Assembly (NCBI GenBank): GCA_021780585.1
Contig: JAJXYM010000061.1
Location: forward strand, 1 to 5,753
DNA from: Deltaproteobacteria bacterium
Lineage (GTDB): Bacteria > Desulfobacterota > Binatia > Binatales > Binataceae
DNA length: 5,753 nucleotides
Direction of reading: 5' to 3'
Within the stretch, counting starts at the first letter, position 1. Each line of letters starts with the position of its first letter. Of the stretch, positions 1 to 4,948 are shown piece after piece. Below the pieces are notes generated by a model. The model had not been told where the DNA came from. It was given only the letters and a program-made list of their open reading frames with translations, and searched no databases. A program made the translations under genes and the position numbers.

Positions 1-343
1 CCTTGATTCGGTCGGCCACGCTGTAGCCGGATTTGTTGCGCAGATCATCCTCGCCCTCGAACTTGAAGGCATGTTCGGGCGCGCGCGAGCGCTGCCAGCC
101 CTCCGAGACCATCCACTTGACGCCCTTCTCATCGACTTCGATATGCGGCAGGCGCTTGCGGTACTTCTCGTCCATCCGCTCCAGCCAGAGGCCTGAAGGT
201 TCGTTGCAATGGCAGTCGGTCGAGATCATCAGGTAACGGTTCGGATCGCCGGCGCGCGCCGTGCGCGACCATCCCTGATGGCCGGGGGTTTCAAGACGCC
301 AGCGATTATTGACGTCGGTCGTCTGATTGGTTTCCTCGATCAT
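1..343 (-). CDS. Amidohydrolase (amidohydrolase 2, PF04909-like), N-terminal part only
   Basis: This reading frame opens at the ATG at 343 and stays open for 114 codons to the left edge, so the catalytic barrel's C-terminal part is missing. Residues 38-51 read LMISTDCHCNEPSG, which fits the first beta strand of the amidohydrolase-2 TIM-barrel family. The Asp43-x-His45 pair sits where these enzymes carry their first metal-binding motif (inference by family resemblance). It is followed by LWLERMDEKYRKRLPHIE, a segment typical of the group, in which a strand and helix lead into an insert. About 37 residues precede the barrel motif. The ATG at 343 is preferred over an internal Met (residue 39, 227-229) because it has a strong Shine-Dalgarno sequence and the internal one has none. 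Members of this family hydrolyse or decarboxylate varied, often aromatic, substrates; the substrate here cannot be told. It lies downstream of dapA on the same strand but 159 bases away, so it is probably a separate unit. The family call is fairly firm; the function is not. Confidence 0.75.
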   Translation of the reverse strand, partial: MIEETNQTTDVNNRWRLETPGHQGWSRTARAGDPNRYLMISTDCHCNEPSGLWLERMDEKYRKRLPHIEVDEKGVKWMVSEGWQRSRAPEHAFKFEGEDDLRNKSGYSVADRIK

Positions 344-346
344 CGC

Positions 347-353
347 TTCCTCC
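347..353 (-). promoter_or_regulatory. Shine-Dalgarno of the amidohydrolase gene
   Basis: On the minus strand the bases before the ATG at 343 read GGAGGAAGCG. This gives a near-perfect GGAGG five bases from the start codon. It is the main reason for choosing this start over the internal Met codon at 227-229. Upstream, within 354-502, I see no good -35/-10 pair on the minus strand. There is also no GC hairpin followed by a T tract that would end the dapA transcript. Confidence 0.7.
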
Positions 354-502
354 GTGATAAGCGTGGCTGATTCGTAGGATCCGCTTGACTTTGATATCGG
401 GAGACTATTTTGGGCCGCCGCGGATGTCCAGCCGGCAAACCGTGCCGCCCGCGATCGCGCCAACGCGCCTTACTTCGGCACGCGACAGGCGGGCGCGGCC
501 GC

Positions 503-1375
503 TCAGACCAGCCGCAGCTCCCGCATCGCGGCGCGCAGCTTCTCCGCCGCCGCCGGCGTCATCGGCACCAGCGGCATCCGCACTTCGTTCGTGCATTTGC
601 CCATGAACGCGCAGGCCTGCTTGACCGGAATCGGATTGGTCTCGAGGAACAGCGTGCGCATCAGCGGCAGCATCCGGAAATGCAGTTCGCGGGCGCGGGC
701 GAAATCTCCCGCCAGTCCCGCCGCCGCCAGCTCATGCATCTCGCGCGGCGTCACATTGGTGATTACGGAAATGACGCCCTTCGCGCCCATCGCCATCAGC
801 GGCAGCGTCAGCGAATCGTCGCCGGCCAGCATCGTCAGCCGATCGCCGCAGAACTTCAGGATGTCCGAGCACTGATCCATCGAGCCCGACGCTTCCTTGA
901 CCCCGGCGATATTGCGCACCTCGCACATCCGGGCAAAGGTTTCGGGCGCGATATTCGAGCCGGTGCGGCCGGGAATATTGTAAACGATCAGCGGCAGATC
1001 GACCGCCGTCGCGATCGCCTTGTAGTGGCGGAAAATGCCGTCCTGCGTGGGCTTGTTGTAATACGGCGAAATCAGCAGCGCGCCGTCCGCGCCGGCTTCG
1101 CGCGCGTAGGCGGTCAGGCGAATCGCCTCGGCGGTCGAATTCGAGCCGGTGCCCGCGATCACCGGGACGCGCCGGCGCGCCTGATCGATCACCAGCTTGA
1201 TCGCCTGCTCGTGTTCGGCGTGGGTGAGCGTGGCGGACTCTCCGGTCGAGCCGCACGGCACGAGGCCGTCGACGCCCGACTGGATTTGCCATTCGACCAG
1301 TTCGCGCAGGGCCTTTTCGTCGATCGCGCCGTCGCGAAACGGCGTCACCAGGGCTGAAAGAGCGCCGTGAAACAT
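503..1375 (-). CDS. dapA: 4-hydroxy-tetrahydrodipicolinate synthase
   Basis: This gene encodes 290 residues, the usual length (E. coli 292). The cytoplasmic enzyme condenses pyruvate with aspartate semialdehyde to give 4-hydroxy-tetrahydrodipicolinate, the first committed step towards diaminopimelate and lysine. The single TIM-barrel domain shows all key motifs: GSTGES (42-47) with the Ser/Thr relay pair, PYYNKP (104-109), and VYNIPGRTG (131-139) with catalytic Tyr132 and substrate-binding Arg137. GVKEASG (158-164) carries the Schiff-base Lys160, and ETNPIPVK lies at 245-252. Residues matching the E. coli lysine-inhibition site are also present: Ser47, Ala48, His52, His55, Asn79, Glu83 and Tyr105, each one position lower than in E. 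coli. The start at 1375 gives the canonical MFHGALSALVTPF N-terminus, although the frame stays open further upstream as a shadow of dapF. It lies five bases after dapF and is the last gene of the lysA-dapF-dapA unit; no dapB follows. Confidence 0.97.
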   Translation of the reverse strand: MFHGALSALVTPFRDGAIDEKALRELVEWQIQSGVDGLVPCGSTGESATLTHAEHEQAIKLVIDQARRRVPVIAGTGSNSTAEAIRLTAYAREAGADGALLISPYYNKPTQDGIFRHYKAIATAVDLPLIVYNIPGRTGSNIAPETFARMCEVRNIAGVKEASGSMDQCSDILKFCGDRLTMLAGDDSLTLPLMAMGAKGVISVITNVTPREMHELAAAGLAGDFARARELHFRMLPLMRTLFLETNPIPVKQACAFMGKCTNEVRMPLVPMTPAAAEKLRAAMRELRLV

Positions 1376-1380
1376 CCCGT

Positions 1381-2283
1381 TTACCTCCCGCCGCGCGCGG
1401 CCGGGGTCAGTTCGGCGTCGTCGAGTTCGATTTCGCCGCGAAAAACTTCGACCGCTGCGCCGGTCATAAAGACGTGATTGGCGCCGGCGCCGCTGGCGCG
1501 CCATTCGATTTCGAGCGGCCCGCCGCGCAACTCGACCGTCGCGCGCCGATCGGCGCGGCCGGTCAGTACAGCCGCCACCAGCGCCGCGCACGCGCCCGTG
1601 CCGCAAGCGAGCGTCTCGCCCGAGCCGCGCTCCCATACGCGCATCCGGATACGATCGCGCGCGACCGGCAGGATGAACTCGGTATTCACTCGGCGTGGAA
1701 AGAACGGATCGCGCTCGAATTGCGCGCCCAGCCGGGCGAATTCCGCGTCGTCGAGCGTGAAGACGCCGTCGTTTTCGACGAACACGACGCAATGCGGATT
1801 GCCCATCGAGACGGCGGTGATCCGGTATTCGCGCCCGCCGACCACGAGTGGATAATCGATCACGCGGCCGTCGCGCGCGACCGGAATTTCGCGCCCCTCC
1901 AGAATCGGCTCGCCCATATCGACGGTCGCGGCGACCGCGCGGCCATGCTCGACCCTGAGCGCGATCGTTTTGGGGCCGCAATCGGTATCGACGACCAGCG
2001 GATTCCGGCGGCCGCCGGAAAGCTCGTACTGCAGGCGCGCGACGCAGCGGATTCCGTTGCCGCACATCTCGCCGCGGCTCCCGTCGGCGTTGTACATCTC
2101 CATCCGCACGTCGGCGCGGTCGGACGGGCAGAGCATGATCAGGCCGTCGCCGCCGATTCCAAACCGGCGATCGGAAAGACGGATTGCAAGCGCGCCCGGA
2201 TCCGCCGGACGCACGCGATCAGCGACGACATAGACGTAGTCGTTGCCGCAGCCGTGCATCTTGACGAAGGCGAGCCTACTCAT
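1381..2283 (-). CDS. dapF: Diaminopimelate epimerase
   Basis: This gene encodes 300 residues, slightly longer than the usual 270-285. The enzyme interconverts LL- and meso-diaminopimelate without a cofactor, using two cysteines as acid and base; it is cytoplasmic. It has the two-fold pseudo-symmetric structure of the family. The N-terminal half contains FVKMHGCGNDYV (6-17), GIGGDG (42-47) and MCGNGIRC (73-80) with catalytic Cys74. The C-terminal half contains MGNPHCV (160-166) and GETLACGTGACA (222-233) with catalytic Cys227, then the late VFMTGAA (271-277). Both catalytic cysteines are intact, so the gene looks functional. The extra length is a short acidic-to-basic tail after residue 282. 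The start at 2283 matches the family N-terminus and overlaps the lysA stop by 8 bases. It sits between lysA and dapA in one operon. Confidence 0.97.
   Translation of the reverse strand: MSRLAFVKMHGCGNDYVYVVADRVRPADPGALAIRLSDRRFGIGGDGLIMLCPSDRADVRMEMYNADGSRGEMCGNGIRCVARLQYELSGGRRNPLVVDTDCGPKTIALRVEHGRAVAATVDMGEPILEGREIPVARDGRVIDYPLVVGGREYRITAVSMGNPHCVVFVENDGVFTLDDAEFARLGAQFERDPFFPRRVNTEFILPVARDRIRMRVWERGSGETLACGTGACAALVAAVLTGRADRRATVELRGGPLEIEWRASGAGANHVFMTGAAVEVFRGEIELDDAELTPAARGGR
1384..1389 (-). promoter_or_regulatory. Shine-Dalgarno of dapA, abutting the dapF stop codon
   Basis: On the minus strand the junction reads GGGAGGTAAACGGG followed by the dapA ATG. The GGAGG core lies within the last codons of dapF, directly before its TAA stop (1381-1383) and eight bases from the dapA start. 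Ribosomes finishing dapF therefore end on top of the dapA binding site, which suggests translational coupling of the two enzymes (inference). It also fixes the dapA start at 1375. Confidence 0.75.
2276..2283 (-). other. lysA/dapF overlap, ATGAGTAG
   Basis: Read on the minus strand, the eight bases ATGAGTAG contain the dapF start (ATG, 2283-2281) and the lysA stop (TAG, 2278-2276) in different frames. The dapF ribosome binding site, a modest AAGGGCGG, lies inside the end of lysA. Such an overlap points to co-transcription and probably coupled translation of the two enzymes, which act on the same metabolite, meso-diaminopimelate. Confidence 0.85.
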
Positions 2284-3544
2284 CGGGACCGCCCTTGAAC
2301 GTCACCAGATGCTCGTTGCGGATAATATCGTCGAACGTGTCGCGATCGCGAATCACATGCGCGTGCGCGCCCTCGACCAGCACCTCGGCCGCGCGCGGCC
2401 GGCTGTTGTAATTCGACGCCATCACGAAACCGTAGGCCCCCGCGCTCATCACCGCCAGCAAGTCGCCGGATTCGACCGCGGGAAGGTCGCGTTCGCGGGC
2501 GAAGAAGTCGCCGCTTTCGCATACCGGGCCGACCACGTCGGCGGTCAGCCGCGCGCGATCGCGGCGCGGCCGCACCGGCGCGATTTCATGATACGCCTCG
2601 TAGAGCACCGGCCGGATCAGATCGTTCATCGCCCCGTCGACGACGATAAAGCGCTTGACGTCGGTCTCCTTGACGTACAGCACCCTGGTCAGAAAAACGC
2701 CGGCGTTGCCGACCAGCACGCGGCCCGGCTCGATAATGATTTTGAGTCCGATATTCCTGAGCGGCGCGAGCAGCGCGCGCGCATAGTCGGCCGGCGACGG
2801 CGGCTGCTCCTGGTACGGAATCCCGAGGCCGCCGCCCAGGTCGAGATACTTGAGCGCGATTCCGGCGGCGCGCAGCTCGGCGACGATTTTGGCCGCCTTC
2901 CCGCCCGCTTCGGCGAACGGCCCGGTCTCCGTGATCTGTGAGCCGATATGGGTGCTGAGTCCGGCCAGCTCCAGATTCGGCAGCCCGCGCGCCTCGGCGT
3001 AATACTCATGCACCTGCGAGAGCGGCACGCCGAATTTGCTGTCGCGATGGCCGGTCGAAATATGCGGATGCGTCCCCGGATCGAGGTCGGGATTCACCCG
3101 CAGGCTGACCGGCGCCTGAACTTTCATCCGCGTCGCGATCGCGGAGATGCGATGCAGTTCCGGGCGCGACTCGACGTTGATCATCAGGATTTTCGCCCGC
3201 AGCGCGGCTTCGATCTCCTCGTCGGTCTTGCCGACGCCCGAGAAGACGATTTTGCCCGCGTCGGCGCCCGCCTTCAGACAGCGCATCAGCTCGCCCACCG
3301 AGACGATATCGAAGCCCGCGCCCAGCTCGTTGAAGAGCTTGAGCACGCTCAGGTTGGAAAGCGCCTTCATCGCGAAACAGATCAGGCTGTCCGTGCCCTT
3401 GAAGGCGTCGGCGAGGACGCGGAAATGGCGGCGCAGGGTGCGCGCGCTGTAGACGTAAAGCGGCGTGCCGAGCCGCGCGGCAAGTTCGCCCAACGCGACG
3501 TCCTCGGCATGGAGCTGGTTATCCCGATAGGTGAAATAATTCAT
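2276..3544 (-). CDS. lysA: Diaminopimelate decarboxylase
   Basis: This gene encodes 422 residues, the normal length. The enzyme is PLP-dependent with an alanine-racemase-like fold type III, and decarboxylates meso-diaminopimelate to L-lysine in the cytosol. The N-terminal barrel begins with MNYFTYRDNQLHAEDV and holds FAMKALSN (57-64) with the PLP-binding Lys60, then THIGSQ (198-203) and the glycine-rich GGGLGIPY (237-244). EPGR (272-275) binds the cofactor phosphate. The C-terminal beta domain carries GPVCESGD (339-346) with the conserved Cys342 of the neighbouring subunit's active site, and SAGAYGFVMASNYN (367-380). All key residues are present. The frame stays open to 3721 upstream, but those 59 codons are arginine-rich and do not resemble the family. 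The ATG at 3544 gives the family N-terminus and has a modest GGGA 4 bases before it. It is the first gene of the lysA-dapF-dapA unit. Confidence 0.97.
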   Translation of the reverse strand: MNYFTYRDNQLHAEDVALGELAARLGTPLYVYSARTLRRHFRVLADAFKGTDSLICFAMKALSNLSVLKLFNELGAGFDIVSVGELMRCLKAGADAGKIVFSGVGKTDEEIEAALRAKILMINVESRPELHRISAIATRMKVQAPVSLRVNPDLDPGTHPHISTGHRDSKFGVPLSQVHEYYAEARGLPNLELAGLSTHIGSQITETGPFAEAGGKAAKIVAELRAAGIALKYLDLGGGLGIPYQEQPPSPADYARALLAPLRNIGLKIIIEPGRVLVGNAGVFLTRVLYVKETDVKRFIVVDGAMNDLIRPVLYEAYHEIAPVRPRRDRARLTADVVGPVCESGDFFARERDLPAVESGDLLAVMSAGAYGFVMASNYNSRPRAAEVLVEGAHAHVIRDRDTFDDIIRNEHLVTFKGGPDE

Positions 3545-3554
3545 CTTTTCCCGA

Positions 3555-3604
3555 CGCGAACCGGCCGGCGCGGCGGATCTGCAAGCGTCACGGCGGCGTT
3601 CGCG
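3555..3604 (-). repeat. Inverted repeat in the lysA leader
   Basis: The 7-base sequence CGCGAAC at 3555-3561 is perfectly complementary to GTTCGCG at 3598-3604, separated by 36 bases. Inside the loop a further GCCG/CGGC pairing is possible across a two-base bulge. In the lysA transcript the hairpin would end about ten bases before the start codon, next to the ribosome binding site. It could influence lysA translation, but 7-base stems at this spacing are expected by chance in DNA this rich in G and C, so this is only a candidate. Confidence 0.2.
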
Positions 3605-3616
3605 GTAAACGACGTT

Positions 3617-3625
3617 CTTATCACA
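3617..3625 (-). promoter_or_regulatory. Candidate extended -10 promoter for lysA-dapF-dapA
   Basis: The minus-strand sequence TGTGATAAG in the divergent intergenic region has the TGn extension and matches 4 of 6 bases of the sigma-70 -10 box. No good -35 box lies 17 bases upstream, as is tolerated for extended -10 promoters. It would start transcription near 3610 and give a leader of about 66 bases before lysA. A separate promoter is required somewhere here because the plus-strand methyltransferase gene cuts lysA off from argH. The exact site is a guess. Confidence 0.3.
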
Positions 3626-3714
3626 CCCGCCGCCCCGCCCGAAACGCCTGCTTGCGCGCCGACCGCGCCCGGCAAGTCCAAACCGGCGTGCCCTCATGAT
3701 ACCATCCGCTGGCG

Positions 3715-4410
3715 ATGGCATTCGTCGATCGAGCGTTTTATGAGCGGCAAGGCGCCGATGCGATCGACGCCGGCGTTCGGATCGATTGCTCGATGCAACC
3801 CACGACCGACGCGGTCGTTGCGATGGCCGAGCGGTATCGCGACCAATTTCAGACCGTGCTGGATATCGGATGCGGAGCGAATCTCGCCTATGACATCCCG
3901 ATCGCGGATCTGGGCAAGATGGTCATCGGCGTCGATTTCACGCTCAACTTTCTGCGCATGGCCCGCGCCGAGCATCCGCGTTTTCGACTCGCTCAGGCCG
4001 ACGGTCTGAGGTTGCCATTTCGCGACGCCAGTTTTGACGCGGCAATCTGCTCCGAGACGATCGAGCACATCGAGGACGATTGCGCCGCGCTTGCCGAGAT
4101 CGCTCGCGTTACGAAGCCCCGCGGATGGCTGTTTTTTACCGTCCCGAATCTTTGGAACGCTTCCCGCGTCATTGAGATGGCGCGGCGGCGCGACTTTACG
4201 GTTCGCTTGATGGAGGGGCACGTCCGCGAGTACACGATCCGCCGCGTCAAGCGCTTGCTATCGCCCCATTTCTCGATTGAGCGCTTCTATCCGGTTGGTT
4301 TCGGATGGACCGGGCCCGTCGGCGGCAAGATCGACCGGCTGATCTATTTCGGCGTCCTGCGCCGCTTCTCGAATTCGATCGCGCTGGTCGCTCGCCGAAG
4401 GGCCGATTAG
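3715..4410 (+). CDS. Class I SAM-dependent methyltransferase (Methyltransf_11-like)
   Basis: This gene encodes 231 residues. The Rossmann-type methyltransferase core is clear: motif I VLDIGCGAN (48-56) for SAM binding, then VIGVDFT (70-76), where Asp74 fits the acidic residue that contacts the SAM ribose. ADGLRLPF (95-102) is the motif near the adenine, and FDAAICSETIEHIED (107-121) is followed by a KPRGWLFFTVPN strand (134-145). The C-terminal third, including REYTIRRVKRLL (171-182), presumably shapes the substrate site. It resembles small-molecule, lipid or polysaccharide methyltransferases, but the substrate cannot be told. The start at 3715 is the first possible ATG, since an in-frame TGA lies at 3697-3699; it has no good Shine-Dalgarno. 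It is the only plus-strand gene here, divergent from lysA and convergent with the lipoprotein gene. Its G+C is about 60% in my hand count against 66% in dapA, which with its orientation suggests later insertion. Confidence 0.88.
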   Translation: MAFVDRAFYERQGADAIDAGVRIDCSMQPTTDAVVAMAERYRDQFQTVLDIGCGANLAYDIPIADLGKMVIGVDFTLNFLRMARAEHPRFRLAQADGLRLPFRDASFDAAICSETIEHIEDDCAALAEIARVTKPRGWLFFTVPNLWNASRVIEMARRRDFTVRLMEGHVREYTIRRVKRLLSPHFSIERFYPVGFGWTGPVGGKIDRLIYFGVLRRFSNSIALVARRRAD

Positions 4411-4447
4411 GCGATGTCGCCCCGGATCGGCTGGACCTCGCCAGCGG

Positions 4448-4948
4448 TCAATTCGTCGGGAGGGGTGAGGGCGTCGGGAGCGAGAAATTCTCCGGGCTGG
4501 GCGGCGGCGGCGGCGTGATCCGGCTGAATTCGACCTCGTTCGAGGGCAGGCTGCGATAGCCGTCGCGCGTCTCCGCGATCACGGTGTAGCGATAACGCTC
4601 GCCCATCTTCGTTTCACTGTCGAGGTAGGTGAATTCGCGCTCGATCTGGAAGCGTTGCTGGTCGGTGATGGGAATTTCGATCAACGGCGCCATCGGACCG
4701 TCGTCTGCCGCGCGCATAATCACGAAATCGTTCAGATCGCGCATCGCACGGCCGCCGGAGTAATGCGTCGGACGCTGCCAGGTCAGCTTGATTCCGCCGG
4801 TCGCGGCGCTCGCGCGCAAATCGAGGATCCGCGCGGGACGGGCCTGTTCGGGCGGCACCGGCGCGCTCTTGATACCGCATCCGACAGCCCCCATCGCCAC
4901 TGCGAGCGCGATCGCCAAAACCGTGATACCGGCGGCGCGATACTTCAT
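4448..4948 (-). CDS. LptM-like lipoprotein with a fibronectin-III-like domain
   Basis: This gene encodes 166 residues. A lipoprotein signal peptide (1-23: MKYR, then a hydrophobic stretch ending AMGAVG) leads to Cys24 in an AVGC lipobox. The -3 residue is Ala rather than the usual Leu. The residue after Cys24 is Gly, not Asp, which fits outer-membrane sorting. The mature protein starts CGIKSAPVPPE, close to the CGxKGPxxxP start of LptM/YifL/LppL, small lipoproteins often encoded just before lysA; E. coli LptM assists LptDE assembly. Unlike LptM it continues into a beta-rich domain (about 38-143) with the fibronectin-III pattern: IKLTW (53-57), FVIMRA, YRYTVIAET (119-127) and SNEVEF. A proline-rich, probably disordered tail (145-166) follows. 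The start overlaps the argH stop as ATGA, so it is co-transcribed with argH. An LptM-like role is inference from start motif and position; the added domain could mean a different partner. Confidence 0.8.
   Translation of the reverse strand: MKYRAAGITVLAIALAVAMGAVGCGIKSAPVPPEQARPARILDLRASAATGGIKLTWQRPTHYSGGRAMRDLNDFVIMRAADDGPMAPLIEIPITDQQRFQIEREFTYLDSETKMGERYRYTVIAETRDGYRSLPSNEVEFSRITPPPPPSPENFSLPTPSPLPTN
4945..4948 (-). other. argH/lipoprotein ATGA overlap
   Basis: On the minus strand ATGA holds the lipoprotein ATG (4948-4946) and the argH TGA stop (4947-4945). An AAGGA-type ribosome binding site lies about ten bases before the ATG, inside the end of argH. This is a classical termination-reinitiation arrangement and shows that the lipoprotein gene is read from the argH transcript. 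Confidence 0.85.

Noticed and set aside
385..411. Plus-strand TTGACT followed by TATTTT, promoter-like
   Set aside because: The spacing is only 15 bases and the only thing downstream on the plus strand is the antisense of dapA.
344..502. Small gene or RNA in the gap between dapA and the amidohydrolase
   Set aside because: No frame with a ribosome binding site and protein-like composition, and no recognisable RNA fold; it contains only the GCGATCGC copy at 451-458 and the amidohydrolase Shine-Dalgarno.
410..1357. Long plus-strand open frame of 315 codons opposite dapA
   Set aside because: It is antisense to a certain gene, starts at a TTG, and its translation is arginine-, histidine- and glutamine-rich low-complexity sequence as expected from GC-rich shadow frames.
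1542..1557. Perfect 16-base palindrome CGCGCCGATCGGCGCG inside dapF
   Set aside because: It encodes part of GRADRRA in frame and lies mid-gene, so coding and base composition explain it well enough.
1474..2298. Plus-strand open frame of 274 codons opposite dapF
   Set aside because: Shadow of dapF: alanine/arginine-rich, no recognisable domain, and dapF has all catalytic residues.
3545..3721. 59-codon upstream extension of lysA
   Set aside because: Arginine/glycine-rich and unlike DapDC N-termini; it would also overlap the methyltransferase start. The ATG at 3544 fits the family.
2948..4009. Plus-strand open frame of 353 codons running through lysA, the intergenic region and the methyltransferase start
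   Set aside because: It crosses two certain genes in other frames and resembles nothing; it is an artefact of few stop codons at high G+C.
4411..4447. Possible terminator between the convergent methyltransferase and lipoprotein genes (GCTGG 4430-4434 with CCAGC 4441-4445; also GGCG-ATGT-CGCC at 4410-4421)
   Set aside because: The stems are 4-5 base pairs and neither strand has a T tract, so they do not make a believable intrinsic terminator.
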